Assembly: GCF_019802255.1 (NCBI RefSeq) | Contig: NZ_JAHYSS010000002.1 | Span: 124,001 to 188,000, forward strand | Direction of reading: 5' to 3' | Source: Pedobacter polysacchareus | Lineage (GTDB): Bacteria > Bacteroidota > Bacteroidia > Sphingobacteriales > Sphingobacteriaceae | Length of the DNA: 64,000 nt | In this document: positions 1 through 10,413 of the stretch, one piece after another | Layout: every line of letters starts with the position of its first letter | How positions within the stretch are numbered: position 1 is the stretch's first letter | Notes under the pieces: model-generated | What the model saw: the letters and a program-made list of their open reading frames with translations, nothing else | Told to the model about the DNA's origin: nothing | Database searches by the model: none | Program-made: the position numbers and the translations under genes

Positions 1-1187
1 ATTCTTTTGTAAACGGCCAGCATACTACCCAGGGAGGAACTCATCAGGCGGCATTCCGTGAAGCAGTAGTGAAAACCGTAAGAGAGTTTTATAAAAAAGA
101 ATACGATGCTGCAGATATCAGGGCTTCCATTATTGCCGCGATTTCGGTCAGAGTACAGGAGCCGGTATTTGAATCTCAGACGAAAACAAAACTGGGTTCC
201 CAGAATATGGGGCCAGACGGACCTTCAGTAAGGACTTTTATCAATGATTTCGTAAAGAAAGAATTAGACGATTACCTGCACAAACATACCGATGTAGCAG
301 ATGCTTTATTGAAAAGGATCTTACAGTCGGAAAGAGAACGTAAAGACATTGCGGGTATTAAAAAACTGGCCAACGACAGGGCTAAAAAAGCATCCTTGCA
401 CAATAAAAAACTGAGAGATTGTAAGGTGCATTTTAACAGCACACATGAGAAGAAATACGAAACGACCCTGTTCATTACAGAGGGTGATTCGGCTTCTGGA
501 TCGATCACCAAGTCGAGAGATGTGGATTGCCAGGCAGTATTCAGTCTAAAAGGAAAGCCTTTAAACTGTTATGAGCTGACTAAGAAAGTAGTCTATGAGA
601 ACGAAGAGTTCAACCTGCTGCAGCATGCTTTAAATATTGAAGATGGCCTGGATGGTTTACATTACAACAATATTGTCATCGCTACCGATGCCGACGTAGA
701 TGGAATGCACATCAGGTTACTGATGATGACTTTCTTTTTGCAGTTCTTCCCGGATTTAGTGCGCTCAGGACACGTATACATCCTGCAAACGCCTTTGTTC
801 CGCGTTCGTAATAAGAAGGAAACGATTTATTGCTATAGCGATGACGAGCGTAAAGCGGCCATTACCAAGCTGGGAAATAAACCAGAAATTACTCGATTTA
901 AAGGACTGGGTGAGATCTCACCAGATGAGTTTGGTTTGTTTATCGGAAAAGACATCCGATTAGACCCGGTGATCCTGAAAGACCAAACGATCAAAAGTCT
1001 ACTGGAATATTATATGGGCAAAAATACCCCAGACAGACAGCGTCATATCATCAAAAACCTGAGAATAGAAAAAGATACTTTAGAAGATATCGTAGCTCCG
1101 GCAGATCGTTCTAAAGCAGCTGCTGCGCTAAAGCAGGAAGCTGATGATGAAACAACAGATGAAGAAATGATCGCAGAATCTGCTTAA
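1..1187 (+). CDS. parE: DNA topoisomerase IV subunit B (ParE), 3' part, truncated by the window start
   Basis: ATPase subunit of topoisomerase IV, which decatenates and relaxes DNA together with ParC. The frame is open from base 3 with no start, so the N-terminal GHKL ATPase domain lies outside the window; an internal GTG at 69 is not the real start. Visible first is the end of the transducer domain ([11 protein letters not shown], then FREAV). The Toprim domain follows, with EGDSASG, the metal-binding DADVDG and the C-terminal RFKGLGE motif. The [13 protein letters not shown] form and the presence of parC 9 kb downstream favour ParE over GyrB. It ends in an acidic tail and is followed at once by a hairpin terminator. 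Confidence 0.93.
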   Translation, partial: SFVNGQHTTQGGTHQAAFREAVVKTVREFYKKEYDAADIRASIIAAISVRVQEPVFESQTKTKLGSQNMGPDGPSVRTFINDFVKKELDDYLHKHTDVADALLKRILQSERERKDIAGIKKLANDRAKKASLHNKKLRDCKVHFNSTHEKKYETTLFITEGDSASGSITKSRDVDCQAVFSLKGKPLNCYELTKKVVYENEEFNLLQHALNIEDGLDGLHYNNIVIATDADVDGMHIRLLMMTFFLQFFPDLVRSGHVYILQTPLFRVRNKKETIYCYSDDERKAAITKLGNKPEITRFKGLGEISPDEFGLFIGKDIRLDPVILKDQTIKSLLEYYMGKNTPDRQRHIIKNLRIEKDTLEDIVAPADRSKAAAALKQEADDETTDEEMIAESA

Positions 1188-1211
1188 ATTAAGCAGTGTT
1201 TGGCGCTAAAT

Positions 1212-1252
1212 ATGGCCCGTAAATCAACTGATCTACGGGCCATGTTTATTTA
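1212..1252 (+). terminator. rho-independent terminator after parE
   Basis: A perfect 10-bp stem (ATGGCCCGTA at 1212-1221 with TACGGGCCAT at 1234-1243) with a 12-nt loop, followed by a T-rich stretch (GTTTATTT). It lies 24 bases after the parE stop and before the convergent YihY-family gene. Confidence 0.75.
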
Positions 1253-1317
1253 AAGGTTTTTAATTTCGAAGTTTATCACTCTAAAAATTGTTAACTCTTC
1301 AAAACAAAGGCAGGGAA

Positions 1318-2313
1318 TTACTTTAATTGAACCGTATCTTCCGGATGCTGAGGAGGCAAGGCAGTCACTTCTCTCTCCACCACTACGACCTTAGTATGCA
1401 CTGCATACTTGCTGGGTTTAATACCAGTATCATATTTTTCCGCATAAGCTTGTGTAAACTCAGCTCCGAAATAAAGAATAATCGCGGTATAATAAATCCA
1501 TAATAGAATCACGATGATCGATCCGGCAGCACCAAATGCCGAAGCTGGATTGCCCACTTCTATGTAAATGCCGATGAGGTATTTACCCATGCCAAACAGC
1601 AGGGCGGTAAACAGGGCGCCAATAAAGGCCGGTTTCCATTTCAGCTCCACATCTGGTAAGACCTTAAATATAATGGTAAAGATACTGGTCACCACAGCCA
1701 GTGTGATTGCATTGGTAACCATCAACATCATCAGTTCCGAAATTTCTGCGATGTTGATATAATTGGCGATCTTATGTCCGAGGCCAACCACTAGACTATT
1801 CACTACTAAAGAAACCAGCATTAGAAAGCCCAGAGATGCAATCAATGAGAAAGAGAGCAGCCTGTTGACAATAAGTTTTTTCCATCCTTTTTTTGGAACG
1901 GCCTTTACTTTCCAGATCAGGTTGATGCTGTCCTGAATCTCAATGAAAACTGCTGTAGCACCAATAATCAAAGTGCCAAAACCTATAATCAGGCCCAGCG
2001 TACTCTTTCCGCTATAATTGGCATTGTTTACAAAGCTTCTCAATTGATTCGCTGCATCTTTACCAACCATGTTTCCAATTTCTGCAAAGAACTTTCCTCT
2101 AGGATTAATGCTGCCGATATCTGCCGTATCCCCTAAAAATAAGCTGGCTGCAGAAAGTACAATGATGATCAGCGGGGTTAAAGAAAATATCGTATAATAA
2201 GCAAGTGCTGCACTTAATTTCATCACGCGATCTTCCATGAAGCCTTTTCCGGCGGCAATAAAAAGATGCCCTGTGGCCTTAAGGAATTCGAAGGTTTTCT
2301 TGATAAAATTCAT
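1318..2313 (-). CDS. YihY/BrkB family inner membrane protein
   Basis: A 331-residue polytopic membrane protein of the YihY/virulence factor BrkB family, whose molecular function is not settled. About six hydrophobic helices are visible. They include the family-typical ALAYYTIFSLTPLIIIVLSA segment near the N terminus, a GATAVFIEIQDSINLIWKV region, and a C-terminal helix with YFGAEFTQAYAE. I chose the Met at 2313 (MNFIKKTFEF), 7 bases after the tamL stop. An upstream in-frame GTG/ATG option at 2337 would overlap tamL by 17 bases and add eight polar residues. It is the last gene of a minus-strand unit tamB-tamL-yihY, which suggests an envelope role by context only. Confidence 0.88.
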   Translation of the reverse strand: MNFIKKTFEFLKATGHLFIAAGKGFMEDRVMKLSAALAYYTIFSLTPLIIIVLSAASLFLGDTADIGSINPRGKFFAEIGNMVGKDAANQLRSFVNNANYSGKSTLGLIIGFGTLIIGATAVFIEIQDSINLIWKVKAVPKKGWKKLIVNRLLSFSLIASLGFLMLVSLVVNSLVVGLGHKIANYINIAEISELMMLMVTNAITLAVVTSIFTIIFKVLPDVELKWKPAFIGALFTALLFGMGKYLIGIYIEVGNPASAFGAAGSIIVILLWIYYTAIILYFGAEFTQAYAEKYDTGIKPSKYAVHTKVVVVEREVTALPPQHPEDTVQLK

Positions 2314-2320
2314 GCTGCTG

Positions 2321-4603
2321 TTAGAATGGGTAACCAATACCCAGGTTAAATGTTAAGTTTTGTTTTCTCCAGGTACTGCTGCCAAAATCGATGTCCTTGA
2401 TCACCCATGCCGGTCCGGTAGGTAAATCAGGTCTTCTGATAGGGAAGGCCAGGTCCAAACGGATCACAAAGAAGGAAGCATCTACCCTTAATCCGGCACC
2501 TGTACCTACAGCCATTTGATTCAGGAAGCTGTTGAATTTAAACTGCCCTCCAGGTCTATCCGGATCGTCTTTCCTCAGCCAGATATTTCCTGCATCGATA
2601 AATGCAGCACCATAAAGCATACTCACAATTTTGAAACGCAGTTCAGAATTCAGCATGATTTTAATGTCACCACCCTGATCTCTGAATTTTAAAGTATCAG
2701 ACACCTGAAATGTGCCAGGTCCCAATAACCTTGACCCATAGGCACGGATGTCACTGCTTCCCCCGGCAAAAAATTGACGAACGAAAGGGAGTGCCTTGCT
2801 ATTTCCATAAGCATAGCCCATACCTACATTTAAACGATTGGCCCAGGTTACTTTTTTGTTGACCTTGTAATAGTTTCTTAAATCACCTTCCAGCCTGATA
2901 AATTGAGAAAGTGCGGTACCAAATATAGATTTTTGTCCTTGGTCGTCTTTAGGGGCAAATAAACCAAATAGAGTACCTGAGGTTTCCAGATCAGCAGAGA
3001 AATAAATGTTGTTTCTTTTACTTTGATTTACCTGATCATTATAGGTGAAATTATAGTTTAGGCCTATGATAAACTGGTTCTCTAAGCTGCTTCTTAAGGA
3101 AGGACTGCTGAGAAATATAGAAGTGTCTTTTACATTAGACCTGACATAATTGATGGAGATCGGATTAAAAATATGTTCTTTATAAATGTTTTCTTTCCAG
3201 TCGTAACCAAACTCTCCCTTAATGGCATTTAAGCTGTAATCTTTTCTATTCAGAATTTGATAAGAGGTTAGGATATTTGTTTTTGGAATGAAAGCATTGG
3301 TACTGTTAAACTTGAAAAATGGCAGCAGGAAACGTGGGAAAATCAATTTTGCCTGTCCGGTTAAGGAATAGGAGTTACCCTGCGCTTGCTGCGATCCTCT
3401 GATTTGCTGTTCAAAACCACCACTGGCACTGATTTCCAATTGCTCAGCACCACGAAACACATTTCTCGTCGTTTGAGTAATCTTCACTTCTGAACCTACA
3501 AAGTTATTCGACTTACTAGTTCCTATCACCTGAAAGGATAGCGAATTTTTCTTTAAGGGTGTCAGGTAAAAATTCACATCCAGCTGGTTGTTTTTAAAAC
3601 TATCTACTGGTAGGAAATCTGCTTTAACCACCTTAAATGTACCAATGTTTACCATCCTGTTTAAGGATTGATTATGGTCCTGACGGTTATACAATTCTCC
3701 TTTGTTAAAAAATACAAGGCGATCAAATACACCCAATTTAAAGGTATTCCTTGGGTCTTTAATGATGAAATCTTTATAAAGAACCGGTTTACTAGCCCTG
3801 ATCAAAGAATCAAACCTTAAGGAATAATTAGGGTAAATGGTGATGTCATTAATGGTATAAGGCTTCAATGCTGCATTTGGGGTAATCTCTTTTACTTTTA
3901 AAAAGATATTTACATTGTGCTTGCCAATTGTACTGTCTACCTGAAGAATCAGGTAATCTGGATTAAAGTAAAAATAACCACTTTGCTTCAGGTCATCATC
4001 AATACGCTCGCGCTCCGCTTTGAACACATCAAAGTCGTAAAAATTACCTGGTTTGAGTAAACTTTTTGAAGCATTTGTACGGATGATCGCGGCAATTCCC
4101 GAGCTGTCTGTTGGGAAATTTACCTTATTGATTTGATATCTATCGCCTGTTTCAGCGGTATAAACTGCTTTAGCTCTTCTGTTTTTTACGATGGTATCTC
4201 CGGTTACTGTTGCCTGTAAATACCCCTGACTAATTAAATAGCTAGTCAGCACAGCATTGTTGTAAGGAATTTTAACCTGGCTTTGCAATACCGGCGGTTC
4301 TCCCACTTTATTACGCAGCCAATAGCGAATACCTTTTTGTTTTTTTGGTTCGCCGGCCAGGTTATAGATGTATAACTTTATTTTCAATCCTAAGAATGAT
4401 TTGTTAGGACGTGGTCTGGTTTTAGCCTCTAAAACTCCCTTCACATCTTTCTCCTCAGAAATCTTTCCTGTCGAATCCGGGTTGATCCTTACCGTTGCAC
4501 CTGTATATAAGTTCTGTCCAGCCGGCAGGTATTTAATATTGCTGCAGGCAGAAAATACCAGGCAAAGACTCATAAAAAATAAAGGTCTAATTCGCTTTCT
4601 CAT
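2321..4603 (-). CDS. tamL: TamL: lipidated TamA/BamA-family outer membrane barrel protein
   Basis: A 760-residue outer membrane protein of the Omp85 superfamily, probably the barrel partner of TamB in insertion or transport at the outer membrane. The N terminus is a lipoprotein signal ending in FSAC, so Cys20 should be acylated; a lipidated TamA homologue is the Bacteroidota form called TamL. POTRA-like repeats follow (roughly residues 25-400), then a C-terminal 16-strand-type barrel with FAGGSSDIRAYGSR and a terminal aromatic (GIGYPF). The Met at 4603 was chosen because it starts the signal peptide directly. The longer in-frame start at 4663 would put charged residues first. Start and tamB stop overlap by 17 bases, implying translational coupling. 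Confidence 0.9.
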   Translation of the reverse strand: MRKRIRPLFFMSLCLVFSACSNIKYLPAGQNLYTGATVRINPDSTGKISEEKDVKGVLEAKTRPRPNKSFLGLKIKLYIYNLAGEPKKQKGIRYWLRNKVGEPPVLQSQVKIPYNNAVLTSYLISQGYLQATVTGDTIVKNRRAKAVYTAETGDRYQINKVNFPTDSSGIAAIIRTNASKSLLKPGNFYDFDVFKAERERIDDDLKQSGYFYFNPDYLILQVDSTIGKHNVNIFLKVKEITPNAALKPYTINDITIYPNYSLRFDSLIRASKPVLYKDFIIKDPRNTFKLGVFDRLVFFNKGELYNRQDHNQSLNRMVNIGTFKVVKADFLPVDSFKNNQLDVNFYLTPLKKNSLSFQVIGTSKSNNFVGSEVKITQTTRNVFRGAEQLEISASGGFEQQIRGSQQAQGNSYSLTGQAKLIFPRFLLPFFKFNSTNAFIPKTNILTSYQILNRKDYSLNAIKGEFGYDWKENIYKEHIFNPISINYVRSNVKDTSIFLSSPSLRSSLENQFIIGLNYNFTYNDQVNQSKRNNIYFSADLETSGTLFGLFAPKDDQGQKSIFGTALSQFIRLEGDLRNYYKVNKKVTWANRLNVGMGYAYGNSKALPFVRQFFAGGSSDIRAYGSRLLGPGTFQVSDTLKFRDQGGDIKIMLNSELRFKIVSMLYGAAFIDAGNIWLRKDDPDRPGGQFKFNSFLNQMAVGTGAGLRVDASFFVIRLDLAFPIRRPDLPTGPAWVIKDIDFGSSTWRKQNLTFNLGIGYPF

Positions 4604-7600
4604 TTTTGGGCTTCTGTTCTTTTTTAATCGTTCTTCTGTCTTTGAATCTTCTAAAGATCTCACTGAATTTATTGTAATCTACTACTAATGCAAAACCTAA
4701 ACCAGTTTCTATGATCTGACCTTCAATAATACCTTCCGTTTGGTTCCTTCTGTAGGCACGGAGGCGGTAACGTCCATCTTTAGAAAGTAGATATTCTATA
4801 TTGACGTTTCCGGCAATGTTGCTGGCATTTTCATTATTCTGACCTGAACCGCCTTCTAATCCAAAAGAACTACCCACCGTCACCGTCAGTCTGTCGTCTA
4901 AAAGTTTTTTAGATAAACCAATTTCCAATTCAGTACGGTTTTCTAATTTTCCGGTAGAATAATCCTCCGAAGTATTCAGTCCGAAGTTCACATCTACTCC
5001 TTTAATCAGATCGGAAGCCAGGTTGTTCAATTGCTGCGTTAATAATTTACTCACACTCTGACGGGCATAATTAGCTACAAGTCCATTGCCGCTTCCTGCT
5101 AAACTTTGGAAAGGATTATCTGCAACAAAGCGTTCCAATGCCAGTAAAGCAAATACCTGTTTGTTCAATTCACTCTCATTGGCATTTACCTGCTGTAGCT
5201 TGGTATACACACGGCCCCCTATAATTCCACGTTCATTTTCTGGCAAGTCCAGCTTGAAACTGATGATCGGTTTCATTATTTCACCATCAATCATCAGGTA
5301 TACCTGGAATGGGAATTTTTGTTTGGATTGAGTTCTTGTCGCATCATCCACCTCATTGGCAACTAGATCGATTGCAGGTGCATTTACTTCGTACAGTGCT
5401 GTAATGTCGACATTTGCGGATGTCGGTTCACCAGTCCACACAATGCTGCTGCCTTGCTGGATTTTAAATTCTCTGGTTGCAAGGCCACCAACAGAAAGTT
5501 TATAAGATCCGTCACTCAACTCGTATCTTCCGGTCATGCTGATCTTGCCACTTGGGTCCATCGTCGCATTTAAAGTCCCTTCTCCTTTTACCTTCAGCAT
5601 ATCACCATTAGAAGGGTCAACGACAACGTTAAACTCCGCTTCTTTATTCATTTCTATATCTACACTTAGGTTGATGCCCTGGATTGGTGCTTTATTGAGG
5701 CTATCCGCTGCACTGGTCAATGCCATTTTGCCATTAAATGGTGGGGCATCTTCATCTATAAACTGAACCACACCTTCCTGATCTATAATAGAAGGATCTG
5801 AAGTTGGCATGGCAAAGAAGAATTTAGTTCCTTTGTTAACGGACATCGCGATAGTGATCTGTGGCTGATTTAGATCTCCCCGTATTTTAAAGGCTCGGGT
5901 AGTGACAAACACTTTACCATAAATCATGTCATTATCGGCTTCCGTAGAATTCATCAATCTGAAATTATTGGCAGAAATATCTAATCCGAAACGGAAGTCT
6001 GTATAGTTTTTCGTATACACCATACCATTCACTTTTAGCGGCTGATTTAAGGAATCCAATACCGTAAAGTTGTTGAATTTGATCCCTTCCTCATTAAAGC
6101 TGATGGTTTCATTTGGCATTCTGAAATAAGAATTTACATAGGTAGCAGTAAAGGCAGCCTGGTTAAATTTCACTTCTCCACGGATCACTGGTGCTGTTAA
6201 CGCACCTTTTACTGACATTTCTCCGCTGATCGTTCCAGAACCATTTTTAATCTGACCCATAGAAACGCTTTCCAGTTGTTTCAGGTCGATCTTGTCCACA
6301 TGCAAGGTTAAATCTAAAGCACTTTCAGGTGCGGTATAATAGAAACCATTCGCTCTCAGCTCGTGAACACCGGATAAGGATATATTCGTTTCAAATGCAT
6401 TTTCTGTATTGTTATTGACAGCCAGGCGTAAAGTACCCAGCTGATCTTTCTGATAGCGCAGCTGATCAATGGTTAAATTGGCTTCAAATTTCGGTGTGCC
6501 CATCAGGTCTTTTGCATCCACCGTACCATTGATGGAACCACCAACTAAAGAGCTGTCTTGCTCTGCGAATTGAGTCAGTGTTTCAATTTTAAAATCTTTA
6601 AACAATACTTTTAATGGCGCATTAGGCTCATTACTTACACTATTGACACTCAACAACTGATTGTTTCTGCTGATGTCAAAGTTCCTTGCCATGATGCCGG
6701 ATTGTCCAAACTGAATGTAATTGTCTGGTGCCACAAGCCATTTCTGGTAGTTTAGCAGCAGCTTTTGAGGATCCAGACTAAAGCGGAAATCTTTATTGAT
6801 CGATTGGAAAGTACCACCCAGCTGGTATTTGTTCTTCAGTTTGCTGTCTCTTAAATAAATGTTAACCCCTAAGTTATTGTTCAGTGCATCTCCGCTGACC
6901 TCTGTATTGTACAGGTTGATAGAAGTGCTTTGCAGGCTTTTTACCGTTAGCTTATAATTGATTTTCTGGTCTGTATTGTCAATGCTCAACTTGGTGCTGT
7001 CTACCTTGTAATCGCCATAAACTACATGAGGAACCCAGGCCTTCATCGATAAACTGTCTTTCTTCGTATCCAGCAATCCGTAGATATAGGAAGGGGAGAA
7101 GGTAGTTAGTGAAGGCACAAAATTCTGTATGAATTTAGGATTGTATATTCTGGCGAAGAAGCGGATGCGCTGATCAGGAATCTGCTTCACTTCTCCGAAT
7201 TGATAGTATTTGTTGATTTGATTGGTAACGGCTGTAGCTAGATTGGTCAATTGATACTTTCCATCTATACGGGCACTCATCAACTCCGATTTTAAAGTCA
7301 GCAAACTTTTTTCGGCAGTCGTTTCTGCATGCAGCTGAATGGTATCCATGTTAAACTTTGTGCCATCTTTTACCACTTGTAAACCTTTGATAAAGACGTC
7401 GCCATTCAGGTAATCGACATCGGCAGTGCTCAAGTCTGCAGCTATTGTTCCAGCAACTTTAAATTCCGTCGGACTAAAGTTCAACGCTTTAAGGTCTACC
7501 TGTGTCAAGTCCATCTGCGCTTTTACGGCAGGATATTTACCTGCAATATTTACGGCCGCAGTCAGGTTGAAATTCAGGTTACTGTCGGCCATTTTGCTTT

Positions 7601-9722
7601 TCAGGTTCAACTTCTGCTGCGCATAAGTACCATTCAAACTCAGGTTTTTATAAGTGTATTTGTTGTAAACAGCACTCAGCACTTGCCCATTGATTTTAAC
7701 GGCAGCAGTTTTTGGATCTAAGCCAGTTCCATTGATATGCGCTTTAACCGTGATTCTACCCAGCTGTGCTTGTTGTTTTAGCAGCTTTCCAACATTGAAA
7801 TTGTTCAGGTTGATATCTGCAGTATATTGTTCTTTTCCTTTCGGCCCTTTCATGTTTGCCAGTAATTTGGCCGATCCCATATCCGTATTGATATTAAAGC
7901 CAGTATTGAAATTGGTTAAGGAACCGGTAAACTTGCCATTGGCCTGAATCGTATTTGGCAATTCTATATTAGTCGGTAATGTGCCCTTCGGAATCACCAC
8001 CATCAGGTCTTGCTTGCTCATTGAAAACTGCCTAATGTTCAAGTCTGCATATAGCTTTTTCATATCCGGCAACCCTCTGACTTTACCATTGACATCGATT
8101 TTGGTGTTTTTTAAACCACTTGCCTGGAAACGTGGGATGTTCAGGTTATTTAGGTAACCATTCAGGCTGCCATCGATCTTTAACTTTTCATTTCTATAAG
8201 CGGCAGGTACAGCATCAGAAAAATAAACGGCATCCTTTAAACCTATGATAGAGTTTTTAACCACCAGGTTGATTTTTACCCTTTCCGGATGTTTCGTCAG
8301 ATCCTCCATTGAGGTGTACGTCAATGAAGTGGCATTTTCAACGGAAGTATTCGGTGTTTTTAAGATAAAGTTTTTAACGTAAATCGCCTTGTCAGTATAA
8401 GAAACATCACCTTGAAGCCTTGAAAGCTGGAAACCGCTTTTTTCTTTCATAAAGCCTTTTTTTACGTTCACTTTGATGCCATCCGGACTGTAACTTAAGC
8501 CCTCCGCTATCACCTCCAGATCCCGGATTTTTAGGTGATTGAAGTCCATACCTTTTGCTGGTTTAGCACTAAGGTTGTCGTATTGTATGTTGTTTTTTGA
8601 AAGATTTAGCTTGCTTAAAAGTAATGAAATAGGCGCAGATTCCCCTGCTGCTGATGCTTTTGATGGTGCTGCGGGTTTAAACGCAAACAACACATCTGAA
8701 TTGTTTAACGTGGCCTCTTCTAACTGGTAATTGCTTTTTGTTAAATCCGCCATCAGTTTATTAATGGAGAATTCTTTCAGGTTTACTTTTGCCTTCATCT
8801 GTGTAGCAGAAGCTTTATAATCTACCGTAGAATTGTTGATTTTTCCAGTGGCAACGTTATATTTATTATGCGTCAGATCGGCAATTAACTGCGTCAATAC
8901 CAATTCATTCAGGTTTACATCCGCACTCATCTGTGACACCTGGTCGTCAAAACTGATCTTCACATTGTTAAATCCAAAATCCTGGATCTCTACTAAAGGA
9001 AGTTTTCCAGATTCCGTGTTTGCCGTATCAATACTTTTTTCAAGCTGCGCTTTTAGTACCGTAAGCGGTTTCCGCTGCGCATATTTTAAATCGGTATTTT
9101 TTAAAGTAAGAGATTTGATCACATAACGCTGCTGATCCATATCAAAGTCCTTAATATTGGTTTTAAATTCACCAAGATTAAGTTTCATCTCATTTCCTGC
9201 CACATCATCACGGTAAACAATTCCAATATCTTGCAGGCTGATTTTGCTGACCGAAAATTTAAGTGTAGAAGTGGTGTCTTTTGCTACCTGATCTTCCGGT
9301 TTATTCTGGTCAGACATAAATGCGTCTACTAAAAAGGAAAAATTGAAAGTGGTATCCGGATTAACCCGGGTCACATTTGCCCTGATATTTTCTAAGGAAA
9401 TATTATTGATCTCTATTTTATTGTTTAATATTTTGAACAGATTCAGGTCGACTGCCAATTTCTGCGCGTACAGTAAAGTGTCTCCTTTTCGATCTTCCAG
9501 ATAAAACTTATTCAGCACAATGTCCTTTGGAAAAGCAATATGGATGCTTTCCAGGCGAACTTCAGTTTTGGTCTTGTTTTTTAAATAACTGATTGCCTGA
9601 TCTTTTACGAAGTTTTGGACGGCAGGAATGTTGAGCGAAATCGCAAGCAGAACCACTAGCAAAATGAGGCTGGCGATAATCCATAATACGACTTTAAGAC
9701 TTTTACGTATATATTTATTCAA
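4587..9722 (-). CDS. tamB: TamB: translocation and assembly module inner membrane-anchored protein
   Basis: A very large (1711 aa) periplasm-spanning protein of the AsmA-like/TamB family. A single N-terminal transmembrane helix (about residues 12-35) is followed by an AsmA-like start (VRLESIHIAFPKDIVLNKFYLEDRKGDTLLYA). Next come more than a thousand residues of alternating beta-strand repeats typical of the hydrophobic-groove (bridge-like lipid transfer) fold, and a C-terminal TamB domain with GEGTLNATMDPSGKISMTGRYELSDG-type strands. TamB works with an Omp85 barrel, here TamL directly downstream with overlapping ends. It ends in a short basic tail. The gene is divergent from cdd with a 165-bp gap holding no other gene. 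Confidence 0.93.
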   Translation of the reverse strand: MNKYIRKSLKVVLWIIASLILLVVLLAISLNIPAVQNFVKDQAISYLKNKTKTEVRLESIHIAFPKDIVLNKFYLEDRKGDTLLYAQKLAVDLNLFKILNNKIEINNISLENIRANVTRVNPDTTFNFSFLVDAFMSDQNKPEDQVAKDTTSTLKFSVSKISLQDIGIVYRDDVAGNEMKLNLGEFKTNIKDFDMDQQRYVIKSLTLKNTDLKYAQRKPLTVLKAQLEKSIDTANTESGKLPLVEIQDFGFNNVKISFDDQVSQMSADVNLNELVLTQLIADLTHNKYNVATGKINNSTVDYKASATQMKAKVNLKEFSINKLMADLTKSNYQLEEATLNNSDVLFAFKPAAPSKASAAGESAPISLLLSKLNLSKNNIQYDNLSAKPAKGMDFNHLKIRDLEVIAEGLSYSPDGIKVNVKKGFMKEKSGFQLSRLQGDVSYTDKAIYVKNFILKTPNTSVENATSLTYTSMEDLTKHPERVKINLVVKNSIIGLKDAVYFSDAVPAAYRNEKLKIDGSLNGYLNNLNIPRFQASGLKNTKIDVNGKVRGLPDMKKLYADLNIRQFSMSKQDLMVVIPKGTLPTNIELPNTIQANGKFTGSLTNFNTGFNINTDMGSAKLLANMKGPKGKEQYTADINLNNFNVGKLLKQQAQLGRITVKAHINGTGLDPKTAAVKINGQVLSAVYNKYTYKNLSLNGTYAQQKLNLKSKMADSNLNFNLTAAVNIAGKYPAVKAQMDLTQVDLKALNFSPTEFKVAGTIAADLSTADVDYLNGDVFIKGLQVVKDGTKFNMDTIQLHAETTAEKSLLTLKSELMSARIDGKYQLTNLATAVTNQINKYYQFGEVKQIPDQRIRFFARIYNPKFIQNFVPSLTTFSPSYIYGLLDTKKDSLSMKAWVPHVVYGDYKVDSTKLSIDNTDQKINYKLTVKSLQSTSINLYNTEVSGDALNNNLGVNIYLRDSKLKNKYQLGGTFQSINKDFRFSLDPQKLLLNYQKWLVAPDNYIQFGQSGIMARNFDISRNNQLLSVNSVSNEPNAPLKVLFKDFKIETLTQFAEQDSSLVGGSINGTVDAKDLMGTPKFEANLTIDQLRYQKDQLGTLRLAVNNNTENAFETNISLSGVHELRANGFYYTAPESALDLTLHVDKIDLKQLESVSMGQIKNGSGTISGEMSVKGALTAPVIRGEVKFNQAAFTATYVNSYFRMPNETISFNEEGIKFNNFTVLDSLNQPLKVNGMVYTKNYTDFRFGLDISANNFRLMNSTEADNDMIYGKVFVTTRAFKIRGDLNQPQITIAMSVNKGTKFFFAMPTSDPSIIDQEGVVQFIDEDAPPFNGKMALTSAADSLNKAPIQGINLSVDIEMNKEAEFNVVVDPSNGDMLKVKGEGTLNATMDPSGKISMTGRYELSDGSYKLSVGGLATREFKIQQGSSIVWTGEPTSANVDITALYEVNAPAIDLVANEVDDATRTQSKQKFPFQVYLMIDGEIMKPIISFKLDLPENERGIIGGRVYTKLQQVNANESELNKQVFALLALERFVADNPFQSLAGSGNGLVANYARQSVSKLLTQQLNNLASDLIKGVDVNFGLNTSEDYSTGKLENRTELEIGLSKKLLDDRLTVTVGSSFGLEGGSGQNNENASNIAGNVNIEYLLSKDGRYRLRAYRRNQTEGIIEGQIIETGLGFALVVDYNKFSEIFRRFKDRRTIKKEQKPKNEKAN

Positions 9723-9887
9723 TTGACTTAAATTGATAGTTTGCAGTATTATTGGTTAACTAAAACCATGCCACCGGACAGGTTTTGTAGTGTAATCCCT
9801 ATAAGTACAATCAATATAATAAAATTGTTTATGAAGGTGGCCAAAAATTGATGTTCAGTATAATTTCGAAATTTGTATGTTTAGCCC

Positions 9888-10376
9888 ATGGAAGAAAGAA
9901 ACTTCACAATCAGTTACCAGTCGTTTAAGGGACTGGAAGCGTTAAACGAAAAAGATCAGGCATTGTGTTTAAAGGCCGAGGAAGCCTTGAAAACCTCCTA
10001 TTCTCCGTATTCCGGATTCAAAGTAGGAACAGCGATACAGTTAAAAGGTGGGAGAGTAGTGCTGGGCAGTAACCAGGAAAATGTAGCCTATCCTTCGGGA
10101 TTATGCGCGGAAAGAGTCGCCTTATTTGCAATCGGTTCAGAAGATCCGAATGCAGTGATTGAAAGTATGGCAATTACCGCAAAAACTGATAACTTTGTCA
10201 TTGAAAAACCGGTGACTTGCTGTGGCGGCTGTTTACAGGTCATGGCAGAGTTTGAACAAAAGCAAAACCAAGAAATTGAAATCTTGTTTTATTGCATCAA
10301 CGGCGAAATTTTAAAAGTTAAAGGGGTAAAAAATCTGATGCCTTTCGCATTTGTAGAATCGCGGCTTTCAGTATAA
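9888..10376 (+). CDS. cdd: cytidine deaminase
   Basis: A 162-residue zinc hydrolase that deaminates cytidine and deoxycytidine to uridines in pyrimidine salvage. The fold signatures are SYSPYSGFKVGTA, then the Zn ligand and catalytic acid in C73-A-E75, and the second Zn pair C112-G-G-C115. The second motif is VTCCGGCLQV, where most family members have a PCGxCRQ form, so the usual Pro is Cys and the usual Arg is Leu. Length is a little above the roughly 130 residues of tetrameric bacterial enzymes because of an N-terminal extension. The parC gene follows 37 bases later on the same strand, so the two may be co-transcribed. Confidence 0.93.
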   Translation: MEERNFTISYQSFKGLEALNEKDQALCLKAEEALKTSYSPYSGFKVGTAIQLKGGRVVLGSNQENVAYPSGLCAERVALFAIGSEDPNAVIESMAITAKTDNFVIEKPVTCCGGCLQVMAEFEQKQNQEIEILFYCINGEILKVKGVKNLMPFAFVESRLSV

Positions 10377-10413
10377 TTCAATCCTTATATTTACAGCATA
10401 CAATCCATTCTTG

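Noticed and set aside
4368..9126. Several plus-strand frames opposite tamL and tamB
   Set aside because: All lie within well-supported minus-strand genes and show no family features.
9876..9888. A -7-like element (TATGTTTA) ending 4 bases before the cdd ATG, and a similar one (TATCTTTA, 47643-47650) before the GTG at 47655, hinting at leaderless transcripts
   Set aside because: Neither has a TTTG at the right distance upstream, and AT-rich DNA gives such matches by chance.
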